Source: Nitrospirota bacterium | Lineage (GTDB): Bacteria > Nitrospirota > JACRHJ01 | DNA length: 64,000 nucleotides | Assembly (NCBI GenBank): GCA_016212105.1 | Contig: JACRHJ010000034.1 | Span: 23,581 to 87,580 of the forward strand | Direction: 5' to 3' | In this document: positions 38,864-47,320 of the stretch, one piece after another | Layout of the letters: each line of letters begins with the position of its first letter | How positions within the stretch are numbered: position 1 is the stretch's first letter | The notes under the pieces: generated by a model | The model's input: only the letters and a program-made list of their open reading frames with translations | Database searches by the model: none | What the model was told of the DNA's origin: nothing | Translations under genes and position numbers: made by a program

Positions 38864-40135
38864 ATGAAAGTCCTGGTAGTCGGCGGCGGAGGCCGCGAAC
38901 ACGCCCTGGTCTGGAAGCTCACGCAGAGCAAGAAGGTCAGGAAGATATTCTGCGCGCCCGGCAACGCGGGCATCGGCAAGATGGCCGAGTGCGTCAACAT
39001 CAAGGCGGACAAGGTCGAGGAACTCCTGAACTTCGCCCGGTTCGAGGGCATCGACCTGACAGTCGTCGGCCCGGAGGCCCCGCTCACGCTCGGCATCGTG
39101 GACCTCTTCGAGAAAGAGGGCAAGCGCGTATTCGGCGTCAGCAAGGCTGCGGCCCAGTTAGAGGGCTCCAAGGTCTTCGCCAAGGAGCTGATGCGCCGGT
39201 ACAACATCCCGTCGGCCGAGTACAAGGTCTTCTTCTCGCCCATAGAGGCGGAGAAGTACGTCCGGATGAAGGGCGCGCCGATAATCATCAAGGCGGACGG
39301 GCTCGCCGCCGGCAAGGGCGTCTTCGTCTGCACCACGGTCGAGGAGGCGGTCGAGGCGCTCGACATAATCATGCGGAAGCGGGCGTTCGGCGCGGCCGGC
39401 GACCGTGTCGTGATAGAGGAATGCCTCATCGGCGAGGAGGCCTCGTTCATGGCCTTCTCGGACGGCGAGACGGTCGTGCCTATGGCGTCCTCGCAGGACC
39501 ACAAGCGCGTCTTCGACAACGACAAGGGGCCGAACACCGGCGGCATGGGCGCGTACTCGCCCGCCCCGGTCGTGACACCGGAGATGGAGGAGCGCATCAT
39601 GCGCGAGGTCATGCTCCCGACGGTGCGCGGCATGAAGCAGGAGCGGATGCCGTACAAGGGCGTCCTGTATGCGGGCATCATGATGACGGAGTCCGGCCCC
39701 AAGGTGCTGGAGTTCAACGTCAGGTTCGGCGACCCGGAGGCCCAGCCGATACTGATGCGGCTCGACAGCGACATACTCGACATAATGCTCGCGGTCTCGG
39801 ACGGGACGCTGAAGCCCGAGATGGTGCGCTGGAAGAACGACGCGTCGGTCTGCATAGTCGCTGCGGCGAAGGGCTACCCCGGTTCATACGAGAAGGGCTT
39901 CCCAATCACCGGGCTGGAGGAGGCGGCCGCGATGGAGAACACGTTCGTCTTCCATGCAGGGACGGCCGACAGGAAGGACGCGGTCGTGACCAACGGCGGA
40001 CGCGTCCTCGGCGTCACGGCCATAGGCCAGGACGTCGCCGAGGCCATCAGCCGCGCGTACGCCGCGATAACGAAGATACACTTCGACGGGATGCATTACA
40101 GGAAGGACATCGGGGCAAGGGCGTTGAAGAGGTAG
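38864..40135 (+). CDS. purD: Phosphoribosylamine--glycine ligase
   Basis: A 423-residue ATP-grasp enzyme making glycinamide ribonucleotide in purine synthesis. ATG 38864 behind CGGAGG. Motifs: VLVVGGGGREHALVWKL, FCAPGNAGIGKMAE, VVGPEAPLTLGIVD, IIIKADGLAAGKGVFVC (ATP-grasp loop), QDHKRVFDNDKGPNTGGMGA and EFNVRFGDPEAQPIL (Mg site). Full length. No other pur gene than purH is in the window. Confidence 0.96.
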   Translation: MKVLVVGGGGREHALVWKLTQSKKVRKIFCAPGNAGIGKMAECVNIKADKVEELLNFARFEGIDLTVVGPEAPLTLGIVDLFEKEGKRVFGVSKAAAQLEGSKVFAKELMRRYNIPSAEYKVFFSPIEAEKYVRMKGAPIIIKADGLAAGKGVFVCTTVEEAVEALDIIMRKRAFGAAGDRVVIEECLIGEEASFMAFSDGETVVPMASSQDHKRVFDNDKGPNTGGMGAYSPAPVVTPEMEERIMREVMLPTVRGMKQERMPYKGVLYAGIMMTESGPKVLEFNVRFGDPEAQPILMRLDSDILDIMLAVSDGTLKPEMVRWKNDASVCIVAAAKGYPGSYEKGFPITGLEEAAAMENTFVFHAGTADRKDAVVTNGGRVLGVTAIGQDVAEAISRAYAAITKIHFDGMHYRKDIGARALKR

Positions 40136-40351
40136 TGCATAGGGTGTCATTCTGAGCGAAGCGAAGAATCTGCTTGTATACGATTACTGTAGGGGCCGAC
40201 CATCGTGTCGGCCCTTGTTTCTTTTCAATGTAGGGGCGGGTCCCCGTGCCCGCCCTCTTGCATTTATAATTCCTGGATTCCCGCCTTCGCGGGAATGACG
40301 GACAAACAAGGGCGGGCACGGGGACCCGCCCCTACATAAATTCAAAATCCT
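40136..40351. repeat. Repeat block after purD
   Basis: Consists almost wholly of dispersed repeats: TCATTCTGAGCGAAGCG (40145-40170), GGGCCGACCATCGTGTCGGCC (about 40193-40214), two GGGGCGGGTCCCCGTGCCCG-type copies facing each other (40231-40254 and 40310-40335) and a TGGATTCCCG hairpin between them (40274-40299). The facing pair can fold into a long stem between two convergent genes. No gene seen. Confidence 0.75.
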
Positions 40352-42295
40352 TTACAGCCCCGCCTTCCTTATCTCCGCAATCCCCGCCGCCGGGTCGTGC
40401 TCCCCGACATCGCGGACCTTCCTGAGCTTCCGCGCAAGCGGCTCATAATCCTTGCCTGTCTTATCAAGCGATGCGAGGCGGGCCTCGACCCGCGCGGCCT
40501 CACTCCGGAACGCGGCCTCGCTTGCAACGTATGCGCGGTATTTGCCCGCGTCCGCCTTGGGGATGGAGAAGTCTCCTTTGACCCGGAAGAAGTCTCCCAT
40601 GTACAGCCAGGCGGCGAAGTCCCACGGCTCCGCGTCGCCAATCAGGTTTATCTCCGAAGTCGGCCGGATATTCACGACCCGGAGGCCTCCCTCGTCCGCC
40701 TCGACGTCCTGCTCCCCGGTGAAAGGCTCCGCGCCCGCGTAGTTCAGGTACTCCCATGTGGCATGCGCCTTCTGCGCGGTGGAGTCATGACAGGAGCCGC
40801 ATGTGCGAGCCTTTGCCGGCCCGTGCCCGACCGCTTCGAGTTGCAGCCAGCCGAGCGCCTTGTTCGCGCCGGGGAGCCCGGAGAACGTCCCGAGCATCGC
40901 GTAGGCGTCACGGGTCTCTCCGTCCGGCCAGCGGAAGGTGACGCCGTCCTTCCTCGCCACTTCGTCCTTCATGTTCGTCGCCATGTTCGGCCATACCTTG
41001 TACGGCGTGTAGAACCCGTCCTGGTCCTTTATGATGATGGGCCGCTCCATGACGCCGTAGTACAGGCTGTACTTCTTGAAGGGCGACGGTTTGCCCGCGA
41101 TATGCCCCTTGCCCCATACGGTCATCTGGTATCCGCCGAGGCTTGCGGTGTGGCATGCGGTGCAGCGGAGCTTTTTGTGGACGCCTTTCTCGTGAGCGAG
41201 AGTGGCGGAGTAGTGGCAGCCGCCGCAGTCGACCGCACGCTGTATGTCACCCATGCCCGAAGCTCCTGTCTCGTGGCAGTCAACGCATTCGAGGCCGGCC
41301 TTTACGTGGACGTCAGGCGGCATGCCCGCCGGCTGGGAGAACTCATTGCCCAGGTATGTGTCGCCGCGTCGCCGCTCCTGCGTTCCAGCGTGGCACATCC
41401 CGGTGCCGCGCCCGCCTCCGTTGCAGTTGGTGGACGGCACGCGCCGCGTGAAGGTGTGTATGCCGGTCTTTGCATTCGGGTCGAAGTGGCAGTCCATGCA
41501 GCCGCCGTGGCAGAGGTTGCAGAAACGCTGCCTGTCCTTCGCGTTCTCGTATGTGGACGGGCAGGAAAGCTGGCCCTTGATGATATTGTAATTTGCATCG
41601 GAGAAGCCCGCGGACGCGCCGGCCTCGGGTGGCAGGTCGGCCCAGGACGGGCCGCAGTTGTTCGGGCCGTGCGTGTCCGTCCAGTGGCGCATCGAGCGCT
41701 GCCGGACGTTTCCGCCCATGATGGTCTTCGCCCACTGGCCGGTCTCGTCGGGGTGGCATCCGGACTTCCCGCATGTCTTCTTCGCAATCTCAGGGTCGTA
41801 ACCGAGCGTCACGGGGTCGCGGTCGTGCCAGAGGACTGTGAAAACGTCCGGGTTGGGGTATAGCTCGCCGTCCTCGATAACCTTGGGAAAGTGCGCGTAC
41901 ATGCGGTTATCGCCGGTGGGAGCGATGCTGTCCAGGACACCCTTCCTCGGCATGGGCGTGGCATTCTGGTCTATGACCAGCATCTTCAGCATCCCGGCGT
42001 GGGCCTTGTCCTTGTCGCGGCTCCTGCCGTCGCCCAGGTGGCAGTCCCGGCATGTCACGCCGGGCATCCGGGACTCCTTTTCCACCTGCTCGCGTGTCAT
42101 GAAGAACTGGGGGTATCCGTCCGCCTCCATCCGGGCCTTGTCGGCGTGGCAGTAGAGGCAGCCGTCGGAGGTCTCGCGGTTATGCCAGGACGCGGCGAGG
42201 GCGACCAGGACTACGAACTGGACGATGAAAAAGGCTAGCACTATCGGCCTCGCCATTAAATCGCCAAGAGCCCCGATGTTCAAGTATTTGGACAC
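40352..42295 (-). CDS. Membrane-anchored multiheme cytochrome c
   Basis: A 647-residue protein from GTG 42295 (AAGGG upstream). One N-terminal transmembrane anchor (PIVLAFFIVQFVVLVALAAS) places the rest in the periplasm. Heme sites: CLYCH, CRDCH, CNLCH, CMDCH, CVDCH, CGGCH, CTACH and CGSCH (eight CXXCH) and one CGKSGCH (CX4CH) that may bind a ninth heme. RMPGVTCRDCHLGDGRS occurs in many large cytochromes of Desulfobacterota/Nitrospirota. It is not clearly a hydroxylamine, nitrite or tetrathionate reductase by length or motifs. Likely an electron carrier or terminal reductase in anaerobic respiration. Confidence 0.85.
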   Translation of the reverse strand: MSKYLNIGALGDLMARPIVLAFFIVQFVVLVALAASWHNRETSDGCLYCHADKARMEADGYPQFFMTREQVEKESRMPGVTCRDCHLGDGRSRDKDKAHAGMLKMLVIDQNATPMPRKGVLDSIAPTGDNRMYAHFPKVIEDGELYPNPDVFTVLWHDRDPVTLGYDPEIAKKTCGKSGCHPDETGQWAKTIMGGNVRQRSMRHWTDTHGPNNCGPSWADLPPEAGASAGFSDANYNIIKGQLSCPSTYENAKDRQRFCNLCHGGCMDCHFDPNAKTGIHTFTRRVPSTNCNGGGRGTGMCHAGTQERRRGDTYLGNEFSQPAGMPPDVHVKAGLECVDCHETGASGMGDIQRAVDCGGCHYSATLAHEKGVHKKLRCTACHTASLGGYQMTVWGKGHIAGKPSPFKKYSLYYGVMERPIIIKDQDGFYTPYKVWPNMATNMKDEVARKDGVTFRWPDGETRDAYAMLGTFSGLPGANKALGWLQLEAVGHGPAKARTCGSCHDSTAQKAHATWEYLNYAGAEPFTGEQDVEADEGGLRVVNIRPTSEINLIGDAEPWDFAAWLYMGDFFRVKGDFSIPKADAGKYRAYVASEAAFRSEAARVEARLASLDKTGKDYEPLARKLRKVRDVGEHDPAAGIAEIRKAGL

Positions 42296-42330
42296 AAAAA
42301 CCCTTGATTTAAGGTGGGTTATCGACTAAT

Positions 42331-42360
42331 ATAATAACACTGTCGAAGGCCGCGAGTCAA
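42331..42360 (-). promoter_or_regulatory. Candidate sigma-70 promoter of the multiheme cytochrome gene
   Basis: On the minus strand TTGACT (42360-42355) and TATTAT (42336-42331) are separated by 18 bases, about 36 bases before the GTG start at 42295. The DUF2318 gene diverges from the same 80-base gap. Confidence 0.5.
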
Positions 42361-42376
42361 CGGGTATCTACTGGAC

Positions 42377-42832
42377 ATGATAACCAACCGTATATATGCG
42401 TGTGCCCTGGCCGCGCTCCTTGCGCTCGTGATGGCGTCTGTCGCGTCATGCGCGAAAGCCAGGGACAAGGGCGCGCCGGTCATGCCAGAGGGCGGGGTAT
42501 TCCGCATAGACGCTTCCGGCATCGGCAGGAACGAGGTAAGGTTCTTCAGATACGAGACCGGCGGGAAGGACGTGGTCTTCTTCGTCGCCCGCTCCCCCCA
42601 GGGCGACATAAAGACCGCCTTTGACGCCTGCATCACCTGCTACCCTCACAAACGCGGCTACCGTCAGGAGGAGGACTGCGTCGTCTGCATCTTCTGCGAC
42701 ACGCCGTTCCGCATCGAGGAACTCGAACAGGGCAAGGGAAACTGCGTCCCGATAAGGATAGAGCATACCCTCGACGGGGACTCCGTCGTCATCGAACGCT
42801 CCGCCATCGAGGCCGGGGCCGCCTGGTTTTAA
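42377..42832 (+). CDS. DUF2318 domain lipoprotein
   Basis: A 151-residue protein. The hydrophobic N-terminus ends at a lipobox (MASVASC). The mature part has the DUF2318 cysteine set: FDACITCYPHKRGYRQEEDC, VVCIFCDTPF and GKGNCVPIRIEH. DUF2318 proteins are linked to iron or metal transport and redox centres, and occur with FTR1-type permeases elsewhere; here the neighbour is a multiheme cytochrome transcribed divergently. The cysteines should bind a metal or an Fe-S cluster. Confidence 0.85.
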   Translation: MITNRIYACALAALLALVMASVASCAKARDKGAPVMPEGGVFRIDASGIGRNEVRFFRYETGGKDVVFFVARSPQGDIKTAFDACITCYPHKRGYRQEEDCVVCIFCDTPFRIEELEQGKGNCVPIRIEHTLDGDSVVIERSAIEAGAAWF

Positions 42833-42950
42833 ACTCCATCGCACAAAAATCTGCGCATTCCATGAACGTACCGGCATTCCGCATGCGTAGTAGCGCGCAA
42901 GAAAAAGGAGTAGGTCGAAATATTATCCTGCAATAACAAGCTGTTAAGTT

Positions 42951-42966
42951 TGGCACGCTTGTTGCA
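42951..42966 (+). promoter_or_regulatory. Sigma-54-type promoter ahead of the histidine kinase
   Basis: TGGCACG (42951-42957), four bases, TTGCA (42962-42966): an exact match to the RpoN consensus with GG and GC ten bases apart. It lies 93 bases before the kinase start. Transcription would need an enhancer-binding activator, not found in this window. Confidence 0.75.
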
Positions 42967-43058
42967 TAATAAAATTACAGCACTTTGGAGCATTAAGTAG
43001 TCTTAATATGTATTTCGGCTTAAGTAAGACGCCTGACTCCCATAATCCAGGAGGCGTT

Positions 43059-44102
43059 ATGAAAAAGCTCGTCGCGCTCTTGTCCAGCCTGCCCGACCCC
43101 GCCATGATTATCGGCAGGGACCTGACAATCACATACCAGAACGAGGCGTCTAAGAAGGCTATCGGCGAGTGGCAGGGCGTCAAGTGCCACAACGCGGTCG
43201 AGGACGACTGCTACCCGTGCGCGGACTGCCCGGCCGTTACGGCCTTCGAGGAAGGCGAGCACAGGCAGGTGCTCCGGACTTCAGGTGGGCACGGGTTCGG
43301 CCCGCGCAGGTACCTCGAGGTCAGCGCGACGCCGCTCAAGGACGAGTCCGGCTCGTTTTCCGAATGCCTCGTGCTGCAGCGCGACCTGACCGACGTCAAG
43401 GAGACCGAGAAGCAGAAGAAGGACCGGCTTTCGATGCTCTCGCACGACCTGCGGTCGCCCCTGACCATCATCCATTCCTACACCGACCTTCTGCTCGACT
43501 CCACGCCCGGCCACGATACGGAAATGCGCGAGATGCTATCCCACATCAAACGCTCGGCGGAAGTGTCCGTCAAGCTCCTCGACGACTTCCTTACGCTGTC
43601 CACGATAGAGGCCGGGAAGATGAAGCTGTCGGTGGCCGAAGCGTCTCTCGGCGGTCTGGCCAGGCTGCATGCCGGACAGTTCAGCGCGCTCGCCATGGAA
43701 AAGGGCATCACTCTTCACGTGGACACGGGAGACGGGTTGCCGGCGGTAAGGCTCGACGAGAAACAGTACGGGCGGGTCATATCCAACATCATAGCGAACG
43801 CGATAAAGTACAGCGGGCACGGGACGAACGTCTGGGTCAGGACCGGGACCCTGCGGGAGGACCCGTTCAAGGTATACCTGGAGGTCGCGGACGAGGGGCC
43901 GGGCATCCCGGAGGACGACCTGCCGCACGTGACGGAGCGTTACTACCGCGCGGACGCTCCCGGCCGGTCGCAGGGGACCGGGCTCGGACTGACTATAGTC
44001 AAGGCCATCACCGAACTGCACGGCGGGGCCGTTGAGATAACGAACCGCCCGGAGGGCGGGACGAGCGTCCGTGTCGTCCTGCCTACCTCTTCCACTCACT
44101 GA
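43059..44102 (+). CDS. PAS-domain sensor histidine kinase
   Basis: A 347-residue soluble kinase, ATG 43059 after AGGAGG (the frame begins earlier). PAS domain at residues 1-110 (LSSLPDPAMIIGRDLTITYQ) with the cysteine cluster KCHNAVEDDCYPCADCP, the C-PCXXCP type thought to sense redox or metal. Then HisKA (LSMLSHDLRSPLTIIHSYTD, His near residue 133) and HATPase (N box NIIANAIKYSG, G1 DEGPGIPED, G2 GTGLGLTIVK). No transmembrane segment, so it senses inside the cell. No response regulator adjoins it. The gene ends convergently with nosL-like 44083 with 20 bases of overlap. Confidence 0.9.
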   Translation: MKKLVALLSSLPDPAMIIGRDLTITYQNEASKKAIGEWQGVKCHNAVEDDCYPCADCPAVTAFEEGEHRQVLRTSGGHGFGPRRYLEVSATPLKDESGSFSECLVLQRDLTDVKETEKQKKDRLSMLSHDLRSPLTIIHSYTDLLLDSTPGHDTEMREMLSHIKRSAEVSVKLLDDFLTLSTIEAGKMKLSVAEASLGGLARLHAGQFSALAMEKGITLHVDTGDGLPAVRLDEKQYGRVISNIIANAIKYSGHGTNVWVRTGTLREDPFKVYLEVADEGPGIPEDDLPHVTERYYRADAPGRSQGTGLGLTIVKAITELHGGAVEITNRPEGGTSVRVVLPTSSTH

Positions 44103-44505
44103 CCGAGCCAGCCAGCGCCTCGTCGTAGGTTATTACCCTGCCGCCGTGCTCCTTTACGAATGCCTCGGCGGCGGATTTGTCCTTGAAGGCTATGCGGGAT
44201 ACGTCGCTCATCACCGCCTTCGCGTCGCTCCCCTCAACCCAGGCCGCATCGGACGCGGTCAAGACCTCGCCTGTAACGTAGTCCACCGTCGTCACGGACG
44301 CGACCCCGGCGCCCTCGCGCTCAAGCTCCATGCTGGCGCAGTACAGGCCGCACACGGCGTGCTGGCCCCCGTCCTTCATGGTCACGACGACCTTGACCTT
44401 CGATTCGTCGTGCACCTTCATCCGGCAGTTGTCGCATCGCTCAAGCGCGTGGGAGGGGACGGCCATCGCCGCTACGAGCAGCATCCCGAGCATGAACCTT
44501 TTCAT
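44083..44505 (-). CDS. NosL-family protein (first of two)
   Basis: A 140-residue protein, ATG 44505 behind GGAGGT. It has a signal peptide (MLGMLLVAAMAVPSHA) and then LERCDNCRMKVHDESKVKVV, the CXXCXM metal site typical of NosL, VCGLYCASMELE, VDYVTGEVLTASDAAWVEGS and AFVKEHGGRVITYDEAL. NosL is a copper-binding accessory of nitrous oxide reductase, but such proteins also occur without nosZ, as here. No lipobox is seen. Same strand and style as the NosL at 48988. Confidence 0.85.
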   Translation of the reverse strand: MKRFMLGMLLVAAMAVPSHALERCDNCRMKVHDESKVKVVVTMKDGGQHAVCGLYCASMELEREGAGVASVTTVDYVTGEVLTASDAAWVEGSDAKAVMSDVSRIAFKDKSAAEAFVKEHGGRVITYDEALAGSVSEWKR

Positions 44506-44622
44506 AAGACCTCCGGTACTTCCGCAACCAACGATAGCCATGCGGCGCTTCATAACGCCCCCCGCCCCCCTCTTAGCTTAAGAGGGGGAGTTAAAGGATG
44601 CGGCCAATTAAGGCATGTTATG

Positions 44623-44658
44623 CACGCGGCGGGCGCGGGAGGCCGCGCCCGCCGCGTG
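44623..44658 (-). terminator. Strong 16-pair hairpin after the beta-barrel gene
   Basis: CACGCGGCGGGCGCGG and CCGCGCCCGCCGCGTG pair perfectly around a four-base loop, directly behind the barrel stop at 44663 on the minus strand. There is no T run, so it may act as an mRNA 3' stabiliser or an attenuator ahead of the nosL-like gene. Confidence 0.55.
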
Positions 44659-44662
44659 AGTT

Positions 44663-45670
44663 CTACCAGCCGGCAGAGATACCGGCGATGACGCGGTAGT
44701 CGGTCATCTGCGAGATGTCGGGCGTGTGGGTGTAGAGCGGGCACTGCACCTTCACGTCCACCGTCCAGTTGTTAAACGGCAGGAACTGTACGCCGGGTGA
44801 TAACCATATGCTGTCCTCGCCGGTGTAGCCGGAGTAGTCAGTCAGCCTCTTCGAGTCGTTGCCGTTGTACTTGTTGTCCGGGTCGTCGTTCTGCTCTGCG
44901 TGGAAGTAGTTAAGCCCGAGCGAGACGTTCATCCAGTCGAGCGCGTTGTAGCTGAGGCTCGTGTTGAGCGAGGCGGTGTCGCCGAACTCGTAGTTCAGGC
45001 TGCCCGGCATGCCTATCTGGTAGTTGGCGTCTGCGGTCAGGAGGAAGTCGCTGTTTATCATGTTCATGTAGGTTGCGGAGAAGACGGGGTCCCACGAGCC
45101 GGAGCCGGGCTGCATGTGGGCGTGGACTCGGTTCTTAGTCCCGGACGACGTGACCGTGGACTCCCCGGTCGGCATCTTGACGCCCGCGCCCACTGTTATC
45201 GCCCTGGCGGGCATGACGTCCCTGTCCCTGTATATCATGTAGTTGCCGGAGAGCACCACGTCGCCGAGGCCGCTGACGGTGTCCATCGTCCCTGTCCTCC
45301 ACATGCCGCCCATGAACATCGACATCACCATGTTGTTCTTGACGTAAGGGATAGCAAGGTTTACCGTGACCCTGTCCATAGGGGAGTAGGCGGCCGAGAC
45401 GGTGAACCGTTCCATGTCCATGACGTCCGGCACGACGCCGTTCATCTTCCGGAAGCGCGGGTCGGACTTTACCTCGTCTATGTCCTTCTCGGCGCTGCCG
45501 CTGATTATGCGCTCCATGTGCGAGACCGCGTAGTCGAGCCTGAGGCTCGTGTTGCCGGAGCCGGTCGTGCCGACGCCGGTCGGCATCTGGCAGCAGAAGC
45601 CGCCCGCGGAAGAGGCGGACGGGACGAGGAGCAGGGCGGAAAGAATTACTGCGTATAACTTGGTCTGCAT
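44663..45670 (-). CDS. Outer-membrane beta-barrel (porin/transporter-like) protein
   Basis: A 335-residue protein from ATG 45670 with AAGGAG upstream. Signal peptide (MQTKLYAVILSALLLVPSAS) followed by GGFCCQMPTGVGTTGSGNTS. The body has alternating strands with aromatic girdles (LRLDYAVSHMERI, ANYQIGMPGSLNYEFGDTAS, VSLGLNYFHAEQNDD) and ends VIAGISAGW with a C-terminal aromatic, as outer-membrane barrels do. It has several Met-rich stretches (NNMVMSMFMGGMWRTG, HMQPGS). The Met content and the NosL neighbours suggest a copper link, but that is inference. Confidence 0.72.
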   Translation of the reverse strand: MQTKLYAVILSALLLVPSASSAGGFCCQMPTGVGTTGSGNTSLRLDYAVSHMERIISGSAEKDIDEVKSDPRFRKMNGVVPDVMDMERFTVSAAYSPMDRVTVNLAIPYVKNNMVMSMFMGGMWRTGTMDTVSGLGDVVLSGNYMIYRDRDVMPARAITVGAGVKMPTGESTVTSSGTKNRVHAHMQPGSGSWDPVFSATYMNMINSDFLLTADANYQIGMPGSLNYEFGDTASLNTSLSYNALDWMNVSLGLNYFHAEQNDDPDNKYNGNDSKRLTDYSGYTGEDSIWLSPGVQFLPFNNWTVDVKVQCPLYTHTPDISQMTDYRVIAGISAGW

Positions 45671-45913
45671 ATGAAGGGTTCTCCTTGTATGAAAGTTGTG
45701 CATAAAATCCAGACTGCGGCGGCCTTCCCGCTGGGCGTGGCATACCGCCGCCGCGCCTGATAAATCGGGCGTCAATCCGGTAATGCAGGCCAAAGTCGCT
45801 GGATTCCCGCTTTCGCGGGAACGACGGCTACCGCGTGAAAACGGGGACGCAGCGACCTTTTTTCGCTTCTGGGCGCAGACAAGGCTATGTTGAGGTACCC
45901 GCCGGACGGCGGG
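45671..45913. repeat. Gap with repeat hairpin and low-complexity sequence
   Basis: Holds a TGGATTCCCG...CGGGAACGACG copy (45800-45825) and CGTGAAAACGGGGACGCAG next to it. The + strand is open for long stretches here, but it reads repeat and antisense sequence. No gene supported. Confidence 0.6.
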
Positions 45914-46231
45914 TCAGGCTTTCGGAGGTTTCTCGGTATCCCCGGCGAAGGCCGAGGCGACGGCCAGCGCCGGTTCCGCCGGGAGGGCGGATATGTCGGG
46001 AAAACAGTATGGAATGTCGATATGGGGGATGGCGGCCACGTCGAGGCTGGCAGGGGATACCGCCGTCCCGGCGTGGCCGCAGACGTTTACGGAGACGAGA
46101 CGGGGCGTGCCTCCCCTTGCGGCGGAAGCCTTCTGCCTGAATGCAGCGTGCCCGCCCGTCAGTGCCGCGGGGCCGAAGAGGAGGAGCATTATGAGGCAGA
46201 TGGCTGCCCTGTGCGCGCGCCTGTTAAGCAA
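45914..46231 (-). CDS. Small exported hypothetical protein
   Basis: A 105-residue protein proposed from TTG 46231, with AGGAG six bases upstream; ATG would lie inside repeat sequence. The N-terminus (AAICLIMLLLFGPAALTGGH) is a signal peptide or anchor, then SVNVCGHAGTAVSP and AAIPHIDIPYCFPDI hold two Cys and several His. This looks like the small copper/heme-associated secreted proteins seen near NosL, but I cannot place it in a family. It lies between the ABC ATPase and the barrel gene on the same strand. The TTG start and the absence of a known family keep confidence low. Confidence 0.45.
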   Translation of the reverse strand: MLNRRAHRAAICLIMLLLFGPAALTGGHAAFRQKASAARGGTPRLVSVNVCGHAGTAVSPASLDVAAIPHIDIPYCFPDISALPAEPALAVASAFAGDTEKPPKA

Positions 46232-46404
46232 GCTGGTCTCCTGGTCAAAGCCGCTGGATTCCCGCGTTCGCGGGAATGACAAGCATTTAGGTGTCACCCC
46301 GTGCTTGACACGGGGCCCAGTGACTTTGCCCTATTTAAAGCGTATTATTAACACAAACTTCCTGGACCCCGTGTCGAGCACGGGGCGACAGCAAGAGTAA
46401 TCTG

Positions 46405-47067
46405 TTACAGTTCCTTGAGGATGCCGCCGGTCATCGCGTAACGCTTCCTCGCCGCGCTGGCGAGGGACTGGTTGTGCGTGACGATGAGGAAGGTCACGCC
46501 GTCCGCGTTCTTCTTCCTGAATATGTCGAGAATCTCGGCCTCGGTGGCCTCGTCCAGGTCGCCGGTCGGCTCGTCCGCGAGGATTACCTTGGGCGAGTTG
46601 ACGAAGGCGCGCGCGATGGCGACGCGCCTCTGCTGCCCGCCAGAGAGCCTGCTCGGGTAGCTCTTCATCTTGTCCGCGAGGCCCACCATCTCTATGAGAG
46701 ACTTCGCGTACTCGTCGAGACCCTCGCAGCAGGAGCCGAACGCCGACGGCAGCATCACGTTCTCGAAGACCGTGAGCGTGGGCACGAGGGACGCGAACTG
46801 GAATATGAAGTTGACGTTCTTGTTCCGGAACTCGGACAGCGCGTCGTCCGGGAGCGACCAGATGTCCGTCTGGTCGATGACCACGCGGCCGGAGTCTGGC
46901 TTTGTAAGCCCGCCCGCGAGAGACAGCAGGGTGGTCTTGCCGCTGCCCGAGTGGCCTATAATGCTCACGAACTCGCCCTGCGCGACCGAAAGCGTGACGT
47001 TGTCCACGGCAGTTATCTTCTGGTCGCCGTCCATGTAGGTCTTCGTGAGACCCGCAATGTCTATCAT
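46405..47067 (-). CDS. ABC transporter ATPase (MacB/LolD/NosF-like)
   Basis: A 220-residue ATPase from ATG 47067. Walker A GHSGSGKTTLLS, Q-loop NFIFQFASLVP, signature LSGGQQRRVAIARA, Walker B VILADEPTGDLD and H-loop FLIVTHNQ are all present. GDQKITAVDNVTLSVAQGEF is the MacB/LolD-type start. It pairs with the permease at 47321 on the same strand, across a repeat-rich 253-base gap, and with NosL and DUF4418 genes upstream. It probably powers lipoprotein or metal-accessory export; the exact substrate is unknown. Confidence 0.9.
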   Translation of the reverse strand: MIDIAGLTKTYMDGDQKITAVDNVTLSVAQGEFVSIIGHSGSGKTTLLSLAGGLTKPDSGRVVIDQTDIWSLPDDALSEFRNKNVNFIFQFASLVPTLTVFENVMLPSAFGSCCEGLDEYAKSLIEMVGLADKMKSYPSRLSGGQQRRVAIARAFVNSPKVILADEPTGDLDEATEAEILDIFRKKNADGVTFLIVTHNQSLASAARKRYAMTGGILKEL

Positions 47068-47320
47068 AAAGGTTCCCTTTAAATTGGTTGTCATTGCGAG
47101 GAGTCCCGCGCCTTGCGGGACGACGCGGCAATCTCAGCCGTTATCCGTCATTCCCGCCCCGGCTTTATGCATACCGGGGTAAACTCCGGCGGGAATCCAG
47201 TAAGCAGATTTTATGTAGGGGCAGGTCCCCGTGCCTGCCCTCTTGCTTTCGCGTTGGGGCAGACCCGTGTGCCGGCCCGTGTATTCAACCGCGCAAGCAT
47301 GGTGACCGTCCGCCGGACGG
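47068..47320. repeat. Repeat block between ABC ATPase and permease
   Basis: Contains a TTGTCATTGCGAGGAG...CGGCAATCTCAG element (47091-47137), a GTCATTCCCGCCCC...GGGAATCCAG hairpin (about 47148-47202) and GGGGCAGGTCCCCGTGCCTG-type palindrome (47217-47243). It splits an otherwise coupled gene pair. No gene seen. Confidence 0.7.

Noticed and set aside
45887..46279. Plus-strand ORF across the barrel-ABC gap
   Set aside because: It reads through a dispersed hairpin and is antisense to the better-supported TTG-start exported protein.
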